In this document: one piece after another, positions 1-10,503 of the stretch
Numbering within the stretch: position 1 is the stretch's first letter
How the letters are laid out: each line of letters begins with the position of its first letter
Source: Paenibacillus lacisoli
Lineage (GTDB): Bacteria; Bacillota; Bacilli; Paenibacillales; Paenibacillaceae
DNA: 64,000 nt
Direction of reading: 5' to 3'
Assembly (NCBI RefSeq): GCF_030580655.1
Contig: NZ_JAUQTB010000001.1
Coordinates: 620,001 to 684,000, forward strand
Translations under genes and position numbers: made by a program
The notes under the pieces: generated by a model
Told to the model about the DNA's origin: nothing
The model's input: the letters and a program-made list of their open reading frames with translations, nothing else
Databases searched by the model: none

Positions 1-1600
1 AGGTATCTACCATTTTGTATACCGGACGCAGATTGTTCTCTTCGCGCAGGCGGCGGATCTCCTTTTCCGTGGTATAGCCTGCTGCAGCTGCATTCTGGCT
101 GCGCAGCTCGGCAATCGCACGATCCGTGAAGCCGAGGCGTTTGGCCTGATACAGCGTCTCGTAAGACAGCTCGTTTTCTTCCTGAATCCGTGCTTCGAAG
201 CCGATCAGGAATTCAATTTTGTCCAGGAACCACCAGTCCACCTTCGTCAGGTCCTGGATTTGCTGCAGCGTATAACCTCTGCGGAATGATTCCGCAATCA
301 GGAACAGGCGCTCATCGTCCGGCTGAACCAGGCGTTTCTCCAGTGTCTCCTGGTCCAGCTGCTCTGCTTCTTTCAGATACAGGCGATGTGTTCCGATCTC
401 CAGTGAGCGGACAGCCTTGTGGAGCGATTCCTCAAAGGTCCGGCCAATTGCCATCACCTCACCAGTGGCTTTCATCTGCGTACCCAGCTTGCGGTTGGCT
501 TGTGTAAATTTATCAAAAGGCCAGCGTGGAATTTTGCTGACAATATAGTCGAGTGTTGGTTCAAAGCAAGCGTAAGTCTGGCCGGTAACCGGATTGACGA
601 TCTCATCCAGTGTATACCCGAGCGCAATTTTGGCTGCCATTTTGGCAATCGGGTAGCCTGTCGCTTTGGATGCCAGGGCCGAAGAGCGGCTGACACGTGG
701 GTTAACCTCAATAACATAATATTGGAAGCTGTGCGGGTCCAGAGCAAACTGGACGTTACATCCGCCTTCAATATTCAGGGCGCGGATGATTTTGAGCGAA
801 GCGGAACGCAGCATCTGATATTCACGATCAGACAGTGTCTGGCTCGGTGCCATAACGATGCTGTCCCCCGTATGTACGCCAACCGGATCAAAATTCTCCA
901 TATTGCAGACAACGATACAGTTATCGTTGCCGTCACGCATAACTTCATATTCTACTTCCTTCATGCCGGCAATGCTCTTCTCGACCAGACACTGTCCGAT
1001 TGGGCTGTAGCGCAGGCCGGAAGCCACAATCTCCCGCAATTCTTCTTCATTGGCACAGATACCGCCTCCTGTACCGCCAAGGGTATACGCAGGACGCACG
1101 ATGATCGGATAACCGATCTCATTCGCGAAAGCAATGGATTCTTCAAGCGTAGTTACGATGACACTTTCAGGTACCGGCTGTTCCAGCTCTCGCATCAGAT
1201 TGCGGAACAAGTCGCGATCCTCCGCTTTCTCAATGGAGGTCAGCTGCGTGCCGAGCAGCTTGACGTTCTCGCGTTCAAGAACACCCGCACGGGCCAGCTC
1301 AACTGCCATATTCAACCCTGTCTGACCGCCCAGTGTCGGCAGCAGGCCGTCAGGACGTTCCTGGCGAATGATTTGGGTCACGAAGTCGAGTGTAATCGGC
1401 TCGATATATACTTTATCCGCCATATTCGTATCTGTCATAATGGTGGCTGGGTTGCTGTTAATCAGAACAACCTCGACGCCTTCTTCCTTCAGCGCCTGGC
1501 ATGCCTGGGTTCCGGCGTAGTCGAATTCAGCCGCCTGGCCGATTACGATCGGACCGGATCCGATTACGAGTATTTTCTTGAGGTCATGGTTTTTCGGCAT
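1..1600 (-). CDS. carB: Carbamoyl phosphate synthase large subunit, N-terminal half (cut by window edge)
   Basis: This is the ammonia-using, ATP-dependent subunit that makes carbamoyl phosphate for pyrimidines (and arginine). The gene begins with ATG at 1600 and runs off the left edge, so about 533 of the roughly 1070 residues usual for the family are present. The translated start ([20 protein letters not shown]) and the ATP-grasp glycine loop GGTGGG near residues 175-180 are typical of the first synthetase domain. It starts one base after the carA stop, so the two subunits are probably translationally coupled. It is the last visible gene of the pyr operon; pyrK, pyrD, pyrF and pyrE would be expected further left but are not in view. 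Confidence 0.97.
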   Translation of the reverse strand, partial: MPKNHDLKKILVIGSGPIVIGQAAEFDYAGTQACQALKEEGVEVVLINSNPATIMTDTNMADKVYIEPITLDFVTQIIRQERPDGLLPTLGGQTGLNMAVELARAGVLERENVKLLGTQLTSIEKAEDRDLFRNLMRELEQPVPESVIVTTLEESIAFANEIGYPIIVRPAYTLGGTGGGICANEEELREIVASGLRYSPIGQCLVEKSIAGMKEVEYEVMRDGNDNCIVVCNMENFDPVGVHTGDSIVMAPSQTLSDREYQMLRSASLKIIRALNIEGGCNVQFALDPHSFQYYVIEVNPRVSRSSALASKATGYPIAKMAAKIALGYTLDEIVNPVTGQTYACFEPTLDYIVSKIPRWPFDKFTQANRKLGTQMKATGEVMAIGRTFEESLHKAVRSLEIGTHRLYLKEAEQLDQETLEKRLVQPDDERLFLIAESFRRGYTLQQIQDLTKVDWWFLDKIEFLIGFEARIQEENELSYETLYQAKRLGFTDRAIAELRSQNAAAAGYTTEKEIRRLREENNLRPVYKMVDT

Positions 1601-1601
1601 A

Positions 1602-2741
1602 TTAAAATTCCCCTTTCACGGCTGAGGCAAACTCCGCCTGGCGCGGCTGTTTCGGATGATTGATCTTGTGCTCCCGGATCATATCCAGGAAGCGGTCGAA
1701 CAAGTAGCTGTTGTCCTGCGGACCCGGAGCCGCTTCCGGGTGATACTGCACCGAGAATGCCGGAAACTTGCTGTGCTTCAATCCTTCAATGGTCTTGTCA
1801 TTGTTATTGATATGGGTTACTTCCAGCTCGGTTCCCTGAATGGAAGCTTCGTTCACGGTGTAACCATGGTTCTGGGATGTAATATAGCAGCGTCCGCTCT
1901 CCAGCTCTTTGACAGGATGATTGCCGCCGCGGTGACCGAACTTCAGCTTCTCAGTGTCTGCACCGGCTGCAAGCGCGAATAATTGATGGCCGAGGCAGAT
2001 GCCGAAGATCGGGTATTCGCCCAGCAGTTCACGAACGGTCTGTACCGCATGCGGGACATCCTTCGGATCCCCAGGGCCGTTGGACAGCTGAATGCCGTCC
2101 GGCGCCAGACGGCGGATTTCATCCGCTGTCGTATCGTGCGGAACAACGACGACGTCACAGTCGCGTTTGTTCAGTTCACGCAGGATCCCGCTCTTCGCGC
2201 CATAGTCGATCAGCACGATGCGTTCGCGGCTGCCCGGACTGCTGTAAATATGCGGTGTCGATGTCATCGGTACCTGGTTGCGAAGCTCTTCGATCGTCGT
2301 ATCATTCATCTGTTCCAGCAGTTCTTCTACAGGTGTGTTTCCTGTTGTCAGAATGCCCTTCATGGTGCCGTGGTGACGGATGATGCGGGTAAGCATTCGT
2401 GTATCAATGTCACTGATACCGATGATGCCGTATTCCTTGAGCAGGTCATCGACGCTGTACTGCGCACGCCAGTTGCTCGGAACAGGCTCATGGCGGCGGA
2501 CCACAAATCCGTGCACATAAGGCCGAATGGATTCAAAATCGTCGCGGGAGATCCCGTAGTTTCCAATCAGCGGATACGTCATCGTAACAATTTGACCGCA
2601 GTAGGAAGGGTCTGTAAGTACCTCTTGATAGCCTGTAATTCCCGTATTAAAAACGACTTCACCCGTCTTCTCACCTTCCGCGCCAAATGCGCGGCCGGTG
2701 AACAGCGTTCCGTCCTGAAGCAACAATCTTGCCTGCAACAT
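1602..2741 (-). CDS. carA: Carbamoyl phosphate synthase small (glutaminase) subunit
   Basis: It hydrolyses glutamine and passes ammonia to CarB. The protein is 379 residues, somewhat longer than the B. subtilis pyr-operon subunit. The N-terminal CPSase small-chain domain is followed by a class I glutamine amidotransferase domain with nucleophile Cys249 in GICLGHQL and the His334/Glu336 pair in QYHPEA, so the catalytic triad is complete. The start ATG has a GAGGAGTGA ribosome site. It lies 54 bases after pyrC and one base before carB in the pyr operon. Because arginine genes are absent here, the pair is most simply the pyrimidine-regulated carbamoyl phosphate synthase. Confidence 0.97.
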   Translation of the reverse strand: MLQARLLLQDGTLFTGRAFGAEGEKTGEVVFNTGITGYQEVLTDPSYCGQIVTMTYPLIGNYGISRDDFESIRPYVHGFVVRRHEPVPSNWRAQYSVDDLLKEYGIIGISDIDTRMLTRIIRHHGTMKGILTTGNTPVEELLEQMNDTTIEELRNQVPMTSTPHIYSSPGSRERIVLIDYGAKSGILRELNKRDCDVVVVPHDTTADEIRRLAPDGIQLSNGPGDPKDVPHAVQTVRELLGEYPIFGICLGHQLFALAAGADTEKLKFGHRGGNHPVKELESGRCYITSQNHGYTVNEASIQGTELEVTHINNNDKTIEGLKHSKFPAFSVQYHPEAAPGPQDNSYLFDRFLDMIREHKINHPKQPRQAEFASAVKGEF

Positions 2742-2795
2742 CCCGATTCACTCCTCTATGTTTACGTGCTTTGTATCTATATTCGTATTTATTAA

Positions 2796-4115
2796 TTATT
2801 GAAGGTTTTCCGACCAGATCATTTTACCGTCGACCCATGTCGTGACCGGCCATCCTTGAAGCTTCCAGCCTGTGAACGGCGTATTGCGTCCTTTCGTTTC
2901 GAAGGTCAGCGGATCTACCGCCTTCACGGTATCTAGATCGATCAGCGTCAGGTCAGCAGGTGCCCCTTCCTCAAGAAGGCCTATATTCAAGCGAAACACT
3001 CTGGCTGGTGCGGCTGTCATTTTCTCGACAAGGAAGTCCAGGCTCCACAATCCGGTTGCGACGAATTTGCTGTAGAGCAGCGGAAAAGCTGTCTCAAAAC
3101 CAACGATACCGAATGGCGCAAGCTCCATGCCTTTAGCTTTCTCCTCTTCACTGTGCGGTGCATGGTCCGTCACGATCATGTCGAGCGTTCCGTCCAGCAG
3201 CCCCTCAATACAAGCTTCCACATCGCGCGGCGAGCGCAGCGGCGGGTTCATTTTCCAGTTGGCATCCAGCCCCGGAATATCTTCGTCCGACAGAATGAGA
3301 TGATGAGGGCATACCTCAGCGGTCACCTTGATTCCAATCGCTTTGGCTTGGCGGAGCAGACGTACCGATTGCTCTGTACTGACATGGCACACATGGTAAT
3401 GAACACCCGTGGCCTCAGCCAGCAGGATATCCCTGCCGACATGAATCGCTTCCGACTCATTCGGAATTCCTTTCAGGCCGAGCTTGCGTGCAAACTCACC
3501 TTCAGTCACGAATGCACCTTCCACCAGGGAGTCATCCTCGCAGTGTGCAATGACGGGCATATCGAGCGCTGCCGCCCGCCGCATGGCATCCTTCATCATC
3601 TGCGCATTCTGTACCCCGACACCATCGTCGGTAAAACCGATAGCTCCGGCAGATTTCAGCGCTTCAAAATCAGTCAGTTCACGGCCAAGCTCATTTTTTG
3701 TAATCGCCGCATAAGGAAGCACTTTTACACCATTGGCTTCTTTAGCTTTGTTCAATACCAGCTGCACCGTATCCGGATTATCGGTCACCGGTCTTGTGTT
3801 CGGCATGCAGGCGATCGTGGTGAACCCGCCCTTGGCTGCAGAGCGGCATCCGCTTTCTATCGTTTCCTTGTGCTCAAATCCCGGTTCCCGCAGATGCACA
3901 TGCATGTCGATCAGGCCAGGTACGAGAAGCTTGCCTTCCGCCTCTGTAATCTCAAGCGTCTTGCCTGCTGCCGACTGCTCCTCCAGTGTATCGATATCCG
4001 GCTCCTGTCCTGCCTTGAAAATGCCTTTGATTTTACCGTTAACGATCCAGACCGATTTGTTCTCCGGCTGTCCTTCTTCGTTCAATACACTCGCATTCTT
4101 AATCCATTGTGTCAT
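2796..4115 (-). CDS. pyrC: Dihydroorotase
   Basis: It closes carbamoyl aspartate to dihydroorotate, the third step of UMP synthesis. At 439 residues it is a class I (amidohydrolase-fold) enzyme. The metal ligands are visible as HVHLREPG near residues 72-79, the histidines of the HCED and HVSTEQS segments in the middle, and TDHAPHS late in the protein. The ATG is preceded by GGGGGAG. It sits between pyrB and carA in the order usual for Bacillales. A tail of about 20 residues rich in charged and tryptophan residues ends the protein; nothing is broken. Confidence 0.97.
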   Translation of the reverse strand: MTQWIKNASVLNEEGQPENKSVWIVNGKIKGIFKAGQEPDIDTLEEQSAAGKTLEITEAEGKLLVPGLIDMHVHLREPGFEHKETIESGCRSAAKGGFTTIACMPNTRPVTDNPDTVQLVLNKAKEANGVKVLPYAAITKNELGRELTDFEALKSAGAIGFTDDGVGVQNAQMMKDAMRRAAALDMPVIAHCEDDSLVEGAFVTEGEFARKLGLKGIPNESEAIHVGRDILLAEATGVHYHVCHVSTEQSVRLLRQAKAIGIKVTAEVCPHHLILSDEDIPGLDANWKMNPPLRSPRDVEACIEGLLDGTLDMIVTDHAPHSEEEKAKGMELAPFGIVGFETAFPLLYSKFVATGLWSLDFLVEKMTAAPARVFRLNIGLLEEGAPADLTLIDLDTVKAVDPLTFETKGRNTPFTGWKLQGWPVTTWVDGKMIWSENLQ

Positions 4116-4167
4116 AGTCTGCTCCCCCGCTCTGATTATCCGATTTGCTTATACCGTCGTGTATGCC

Positions 4168-5840
<1,673 letters not shown>

Positions 5841-5911
5841 TAAAGGTGCTATTCAGGATCATGTCTGTCACTCACTTCATCATGACTGTACATAATCATT
5901 GTCTGAAGAAA

Positions 5912-5940
5912 ATTATGACAGAATGAAGGACGCCTGTCAA
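5912..5940 (-). promoter_or_regulatory. Sigma-A promoter of the pyr operon
   Basis: The minus strand shows TTGACA (5935-5940), a 17-base spacer, and CATAAT (5912-5917). This is a near-consensus housekeeping promoter. Transcription would start near 5905 and read about 265 nt of leader before pyrR, including the attenuator. Confidence 0.88.
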
Positions 5941-6040
5941 CACCCTGCTGTATTGTTATGAGGCCAGATCGCATTTTTAATAATTATACAATAATATCGC
6001 ATATTTATCCACACTAACTTTTTTATTTATTTCAATAGAC

Positions 6041-6075
6041 TAAAAAAAGCCCGTCTTCCCAGTGAAGAGACGACT
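6041..6075 (-). terminator. Intrinsic terminator after the three-gene paralogue block
   Basis: The minus strand has an imperfect hairpin (CGTCTCTTC against GGAAGACGG) followed by seven T. It closes the 6105-7499 gene block and separates it from the pyr promoter. The 100 bases between it and the pyr promoter are AT-rich and hold nothing I can name. Confidence 0.8.
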
Positions 6076-6104
6076 GACCTTTACTAAGCGAATGAATATT
6101 GAAT

Positions 6105-6554
6105 TTATAAAGCTACTGCCAAACCTGTAAAGGTAACCGGTCCAACCACGGTAACTGTTCCCACTGCTGAGGACTCCGCAAATAATTGATATACAACAAA
6201 ACCGCTTGTGGGTGCCACATTGAAATCAATTGTGCTAAACGAAGCTGTGTAGATTAACTCTGTATTCGCACTCCCCTCCACGGTTAATCGTTTATTGAAA
6301 ATCTCCACGCCGGGTCCAGTATTATCATTTAGTCTGAAGATTCGGATGGTGACCGTCGGACTGGCTGCCGTAATAGAATTCAAGCCGATGGTTCCCTTCA
6401 GATCCACCCGGTTAGGTTGGGGAACCGGTGGTACGATAAAAATTCCTAAGTCCGCCAATAAAACCCCTGGGGTGATTGGGAGCGGAATCGGCGTAATACT
6501 TCCGAACTGATTTGCCGGTACACTGGCTTTAAAATCCAACAGCTGCTTGCTCAT
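6105..6554 (-). CDS. Small beta-rich protein, paralogue A of a three-gene block
   Basis: I do not recognise this 149-residue protein. It has no cysteine, no tryptophan, no signal peptide and no membrane segment, and it is rich in T, V, P, I and A in alternating patterns that suggest beta strands. It shares with its two upstream neighbours the order LLDFKASVP at the N-terminus, an IGL segment, VTIRIFR, IFN, YTASFSTIDFNV and a C-terminal VGPVTFTGLAV. It is closest to the 7029 gene (DLGIFI and SFSTID are shared). A good AAAGGAGGTG-like site precedes the ATG. A jelly-roll surface or spore-coat structural protein is one possibility, but that is inference from composition only. Confidence 0.8.
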   Translation of the reverse strand: MSKQLLDFKASVPANQFGSITPIPLPITPGVLLADLGIFIVPPVPQPNRVDLKGTIGLNSITAASPTVTIRIFRLNDNTGPGVEIFNKRLTVEGSANTELIYTASFSTIDFNVAPTSGFVVYQLFAESSAVGTVTVVGPVTFTGLAVAL

Positions 6555-6576
6555 TCTTTACACCTCCTTTAGACCG

Positions 6577-7005
6577 TCATAATATTGGACCAAACGCCAA
6601 AGCACTTAACGTTATCGGGCCTTGTACAGCAGCCGGAGTCCCAGCAGCAAGCCGCTCAATTGTTAATGTGTAAGTATACGTGCCTGGTACAAGATTAAAA
6701 TCAGCTGTTACTGCTCTAATGGTATAGAACTGTTCCGCTGCATTTTGCAGGCCCTGCTGGGAACTGAAGATTAATACACTGTTACGGAAGATTCGCACGA
6801 CCACCTGGGGAACATTCAACTGGGCGGCTACACCAATGGTTGAATCCAGAAGAACACGGTTGTTCGTCGGGCTGTCCGGCGTCAGTGTAATTGTCGTTGT
6901 GGCAAGAGTCTGATTGACCGGGGACAGCGGAACTGTAATAGGCAGCAGTTGGGAGGCTGTCTGGGAAGGAACCGTTGTCCCTGCTGTAAGCAATGAAATC
7001 GTCAT
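6577..7005 (-). CDS. Small beta-rich protein, paralogue B (most diverged)
   Basis: A 142-residue protein of unknown function, middle member of the block. It keeps the shared skeleton (SLLTAGTTVP at the start, NNRVLLDSTIGV, VVVRIFRNS, YTIRAVTADFNLVPG, QGPITLSALAF at the end) but has lost the DLGIFI segment and the STID motif of its neighbours. It lacks cysteine and tryptophan and has no export signal. Spacing of about 20 bases to each neighbour and the same strand imply one transcript. The shared fold with diverged surface positions suggests duplication followed by specialisation. Confidence 0.78.
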   Translation of the reverse strand: MTISLLTAGTTVPSQTASQLLPITVPLSPVNQTLATTTITLTPDSPTNNRVLLDSTIGVAAQLNVPQVVVRIFRNSVLIFSSQQGLQNAAEQFYTIRAVTADFNLVPGTYTYTLTIERLAAGTPAAVQGPITLSALAFGPIL

Positions 7006-7028
7006 ACCGTCTCTCCTTCACAATCATT

Positions 7029-7487
7029 TTATGGAATAGCCAAACCGCTAAGTGTTACGGGGCCAACTACCTGAACCGTCGACTGGGCTGCGATGGAAAT
7101 AACAGCGGATACAGTCAGTTGATATACATGAAATCCAAGCGGTACGTTTTGATCAATTGTACTGAAGCTCACATCATAAAAATACTGAGCTCCCGCAGGC
7201 ACGGCATTGACCGTCTGCGTTCCTACAATCGTATTGAAAATTTCCACACCATCCCGGTAAATATGCAGCTGGACTGCATTATTAAATATCGGTCCTCTCT
7301 CTTGAAGACCGATATCTGCGGACAAAACCACACGGCCTGTGTTCATGTCAGGAGTTACCTGGGGAATGAAAATCCCAAGGTCTGACAACTGCAGCTGGGT
7401 GGGAATCTGGGGAATGGTTACTGACGCCGCGCCGCCGGACGTATTATCCGGGACGCTGGCTGCATAATCCAGCACAGGAATTGCCAT
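7029..7487 (-). CDS. Small beta-rich protein, paralogue C (first gene of the block)
   Basis: About 152 residues, unknown function. I prefer the ATG at 7487 because the protein then starts MAIPVLDYAASVPDN, matching paralogue A; an ATG four codons upstream (7499) stands close behind AAGGAAGG and could also be used. Shared features are LSDLGIFIP, RVVLSADIGL, VQLHIYRDGVEIFN, FYDVSFSTIDQNV and VVGPVTLSGLAIP. It has no cysteine, no membrane segment and no signal peptide. It is the promoter-proximal gene of the block. Related small proteins should be sought among spore-surface proteins, but I cannot name the family. Confidence 0.78.
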   Translation of the reverse strand: MAIPVLDYAASVPDNTSGGAASVTIPQIPTQLQLSDLGIFIPQVTPDMNTGRVVLSADIGLQERGPIFNNAVQLHIYRDGVEIFNTIVGTQTVNAVPAGAQYFYDVSFSTIDQNVPLGFHVYQLTVSAVISIAAQSTVQVVGPVTLSGLAIP

Positions 7488-7555
7488 TTGAATTACCATT
7501 CCTTCCTTCTATGAGATGTTATACTATATTCTCCTGATCTTTTGATGCCTGTGCA

Positions 7556-7583
7556 TTTATATCACCTGCAGTTAAACCAGCAA
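7556..7583 (-). promoter_or_regulatory. Candidate promoter of the three-gene block
   Basis: The minus strand shows TTGCTG (7578-7583), a 16-base spacer and TATAAA (7556-7561). The -10 is good and the -35 weak. I compared the region with the sigma-E and sigma-K patterns and found no convincing match, so the timing of expression is open. Confidence 0.35.
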
Positions 7584-7590
7584 AAAACTA

Positions 7591-7627
7591 TAAAAAATAA
7601 CAGTCACCTGTATGGTAACTGTTATTG
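7591..7627 (-). terminator. Intrinsic terminator after rluD
   Basis: Inverted repeat 7596-7626 (AATAACAGT against ACTGTTATT) followed on the minus strand by a T-run. It ends the lspA-rluD unit and precedes the paralogue block. Confidence 0.8.
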
Positions 7628-7641
7628 ATTCTTAAAATATT

Positions 7642-8598
7642 TTACCGGCTTCTGAGCGAGGCCAGTACCTCTTCCATATCTGCCGGCAGCGGTGCGCTGA
7701 ATTCCATATATTCGCCAGTGGACGGGTGTATAAAGCCGAGAGTTGCTGCATGCAGCGCCTGTCCATTCATACGAATCCCTTTATTCCGTCCGTATACAGG
7801 ATCCCCGACCAAAGGATGACCAATAAATTTCATGTGAACACGGATTTGATGTGTCCGCCCTGTCTCAAGCTTGAGCTCCAGCAATGTGTAGTCACCCAAT
7901 CTTTCCATGACCAGGAAATGAGTTACTGCATGCTTACTGTTGCGCTCTGTCACCGTGAACATTTTGCGATCAGAGGCATCTCGTCCGATTGGTGCATCTA
8001 CAGTTCCCTGATCGTGGCTCAAATGGCCATGAACGAGGGCAATATAGCGGCGATTTACGCTGTGATCCTTGAGCTGGGCAGCGAGGGAGGCATGCGCCTT
8101 GTCGTTTTTGGCAGCCATCAGCAGACCTGAAGTATCCTTATCAATCCGGTGTACGATACCTGGGCGAAGCTCGCCATTAATGCCTGACAAATCCTTGCAG
8201 TGATACATCAAAGCATTGACCAGTGTCCCGGAGGTATGACCTGGCGCAGGATGAACAACCATACCGCGAGGTTTGTTCACGACTATGACATCCTTGTCTT
8301 CATAAACCACTTCAAGCGGGATATCCTCAGCCGCAATTTCAACCGAAGCCGGTTCAGGCACTTGGAGTGTAATACGGTCGCCTTCCGCCAGTTTATGATT
8401 GGCTTTGACCACCGAGCCATTGACAAGTGCATGCCCGTCCGTAATCCAAATCTGGATTTGGGAGCGTGACACTTCCTCCAGGGATTCTGTCAAATATTTA
8501 TCAATGCGATCTTTCGTATGTTCAGAAGTGACAACCCATTCCTGAATTTCATTTTCATTCTCTTCGTACGGCAGTCCCGATGCCTGACTTTGATCCAT
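7642..8598 (-). CDS. rluD: RluD-family 23S rRNA pseudouridine synthase (YlyB type)
   Basis: The 318-residue protein has an N-terminal S4 RNA-binding domain (about residues 28-85) and the pseudouridine synthase catalytic domain with HRIDKDTSG at 150-158, where Asp153 is the expected catalytic residue. The later block RTHQIRVHM and GDPVYG are also standard. RluD-type enzymes modify uridines of the large-subunit rRNA. Its ATG follows the lspA stop by two bases, the same gene pair as in B. subtilis (lspA-ylyB). Exact target positions cannot be read from sequence. Confidence 0.93.
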   Translation of the reverse strand: MDQSQASGLPYEENENEIQEWVVTSEHTKDRIDKYLTESLEEVSRSQIQIWITDGHALVNGSVVKANHKLAEGDRITLQVPEPASVEIAAEDIPLEVVYEDKDVIVVNKPRGMVVHPAPGHTSGTLVNALMYHCKDLSGINGELRPGIVHRIDKDTSGLLMAAKNDKAHASLAAQLKDHSVNRRYIALVHGHLSHDQGTVDAPIGRDASDRKMFTVTERNSKHAVTHFLVMERLGDYTLLELKLETGRTHQIRVHMKFIGHPLVGDPVYGRNKGIRMNGQALHAATLGFIHPSTGEYMEFSAPLPADMEEVLASLRSR

Positions 8599-8600
8599 AT

Positions 8601-9095
8601 CTATCCGTTCCTCTCTTCACTTTCCTTCACTTGCTCAGGCTGCTGGCGCCGGGAATCAAGCAGTGTATCCAGTATAATTAATGCCACCCCGATCACAATG
8701 GCAGAGTCAGCAATATTAAAGATCGGAAATACATAAGTACCGAATGTAAATTGTGCAAAATCCACGACCTTGCCGGACACCGCCCGGTCCAAAAAGTTAC
8801 CTACAGCTCCGCCGAGAACAAGACTGAGCGCAACCGACAGCAGCTTTTGTCCATTTCGGCTGGTCTTACGCAGATACCATACAATCGCGATCACGACCAC
8901 AATCGTAATCACGATAAAGAACCAGCGCTGTCCTTCCAGGATACCGAAAGCTGCTCCCTGATTACGATGAGAGGTAATGACAAAAAACTGCCCGATCACC
9001 GGAATTTGTTCACCCAGTTCAAGCTGTGTGGCAATGAGGTATTTTACCCCCTGGTCCAATAAAAAAACAATCAATGCGATGACAAAATAAACCAC
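8601..9095 (-). CDS. lspA: Prolipoprotein signal peptidase II
   Basis: It cleaves signal peptides of lipid-modified prolipoproteins in the membrane. I place the start at the GTG at 9095 (164 residues) because GGAG precedes it and the protein then aligns with B. subtilis LspA; a longer frame reaching 9200 adds residues not seen in the family. Four membrane segments are evident. The catalytic aspartates are Asp103 (GNFLDRA) and Asp130 (FNIADSA), and the SHRNQGAAFGIL block is conserved. It would process OppA and the YlaJ-like lipoprotein also encoded in this window. Confidence 0.94.
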   Translation of the reverse strand: MVYFVIALIVFLLDQGVKYLIATQLELGEQIPVIGQFFVITSHRNQGAAFGILEGQRWFFIVITIVVVIAIVWYLRKTSRNGQKLLSVALSLVLGGAVGNFLDRAVSGKVVDFAQFTFGTYVFPIFNIADSAIVIGVALIILDTLLDSRRQQPEQVKESEERNG

Positions 9096-9289
9096 CGTAA
9101 CCGTCACTCCGTTTCTGTTTTCCGTAACCGCTATATGTTCACAGACTTTCCCATTGTAGCACAGCGCCAAATCCGCCGTCCATGGATGGGGGGCAACCAT
9201 TCCTGATATGATTTACCTCCGCTAAAATCCTCCTGCCCGGTACAAGCTAGACCTATGAGACCACCGCCATGCGGGGAAGGAGTATGACC

Positions 9290-10042
9290 ATGTCCCATTT
9301 GACCACACAACAGCTGGCTGAACTGAAAGCCGATCTGGAGTCCATGCGCGAGGGCATCAAGGAACGGCTCCATAACAGCGAAAATTACGGATTAAGCGAC
9401 TCTTTACGCTTCCAGACCGGTGAGCTCTCCCCTATTGATAACCATCCTGGAGACCTTGCAACCGAGCTGTACGACCGTGAAAAAGATATTTCGCTGAATG
9501 AGCATGATGAGTTCATGCTGGAGCGGGTAGAGTCAGCGCTTCACAATATCGAACAGGGAACTTACGGCATCTGTGTCAAGACGCATCAGCCTATTCCTTT
9601 TGAACGACTCAAAGCTGTCCCGTACACCATTTATACCAAGGAAAGCAGTCCCGAAACCGTAGTTTCGAATAACCGCCCGGTGGAGGAAGAATTTCTGGCC
9701 CCTGCTTTCGGCCGCACCAACCTTGACGAGCATGACAGCCAGAATGGTTTTGACGGCGAAGATGCCTGGCAGATCGTTGAGAGCTGGGGTACTTCTAACA
9801 CGCCGGCCATGGCTGAAGGAAACGAGATCGACAGCTATGATGTCATGTATCAGGAAGCTTTCGAGGAAATGGACGGTTTCGTTGAACCGTACGAGAGCTT
9901 CGTAGCCAACGATCTATACGGCGATCAGGTTACCGTTTACCGCAACCGCCAATACCGTCACTATCTGGAGAGCGGCGAAGGAATGGGCTTGCTGGAGCCG
10001 GATTATGCTTCTCCCGATCTGGACAGTACAGACACCGAGTAA
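9290..10042 (+). CDS. YteA-family (DksA/TraR-like) sporulation-associated protein
   Basis: The 250-residue protein has an N-terminal coiled-coil region (LTTQQLAELKADLESMREG), a DLATELYDREKDISL segment, then GTYGICVKTHQPIPFERLKAVP, which corresponds to the DksA/TraR zinc-finger region. Only one of the four zinc cysteines remains, so the finger is degenerate. A long acidic C-terminal half follows. I chose ATG 9290 because AAGGAG lies seven bases upstream. It occupies the place of B. subtilis ylyA, a DksA-like protein that acts on sigma-G RNA polymerase, but it is on the opposite strand to its neighbours. A role at RNA polymerase is inference. Confidence 0.8.
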   Translation: MSHLTTQQLAELKADLESMREGIKERLHNSENYGLSDSLRFQTGELSPIDNHPGDLATELYDREKDISLNEHDEFMLERVESALHNIEQGTYGICVKTHQPIPFERLKAVPYTIYTKESSPETVVSNNRPVEEEFLAPAFGRTNLDEHDSQNGFDGEDAWQIVESWGTSNTPAMAEGNEIDSYDVMYQEAFEEMDGFVEPYESFVANDLYGDQVTVYRNRQYRHYLESGEGMGLLEPDYASPDLDSTDTE

Positions 10043-10045
10043 GCG

Positions 10046-10372
10046 CTAGTACGTATCCAGCTGAAGCTGACGCTGAACAATACGGACAATATCCGCAATG
10101 TAATCGCCTATAATGGGAAGATTCAAGGCACCCAGCACCTGCAATATATAGATAATGGTCGCTGCAAAAAAAGTGAATCCGATCGCAATTCCGATCCCAC
10201 GCGCAGTACCTGCGAGCAGATTCAGCCAGATCAGCCGCCATGGGCTGTTAATAAGCCGGGCATATTCAGCAAAGTTGGCCCCCTCCATATGTCGGGCCGC
10301 TGCCTTAACAGTACGACGTGCCATGCCAGGTTTATTATTTTTGGGGGAGCTTTCTTTTGTCCTTCTTATCAT
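10046..10372 (-). CDS. DUF5665-type small membrane protein
   Basis: A 108-residue protein with a basic N-terminal tail (about 45 residues) and one long or two short hydrophobic segments in the middle (LLAGTARGIGIAIGFTFFAA and the ILQVLG stretch). The segment NLPIIGDYIADIVRIVQ near the C-terminus matches what I recall of the DUF5665 family. GGGAAGGTG precedes the ATG by eight bases. The gene lies three bases from the convergent YteA-family gene and is downstream of ileS beyond a terminator. Function is unknown. Confidence 0.72.
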   Translation of the reverse strand: MIRRTKESSPKNNKPGMARRTVKAAARHMEGANFAEYARLINSPWRLIWLNLLAGTARGIGIAIGFTFFAATIIYILQVLGALNLPIIGDYIADIVRIVQRQLQLDTY

Positions 10373-10405
10373 TCAGACGGCACCTTCCCTGTTTCCTGAA
10401 AATAC

Positions 10406-10452
10406 AAACGAGCCAAGGCATGCGGATCATACGCAGCCTGTGGCTCGTTTTT
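10406..10452 (-). terminator. Intrinsic terminator after ileS
   Basis: Ten-base perfect arms (10406-10415 and 10441-10450) with further inner pairing. T-rich sequence follows on the minus strand, and a T-run also follows on the plus strand, so it could act both ways. It ends the ileS transcript. Confidence 0.82.
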
Positions 10453-10503
10453 CAGTTGGTGCTCCTATTATGTCACTGTCCGGCAGCGTTTATCCTGCAG
10501 AAC

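Noticed and set aside
7500..7590. Sigma-K or sigma-E promoter for the three-paralogue block
   Set aside because: AATATAGTA resembles a sigma-K -10 but the AC of the -35 is 19 bases away instead of about 16, and no sigma-E pair fits. Only a moderate sigma-A-like pair was kept.
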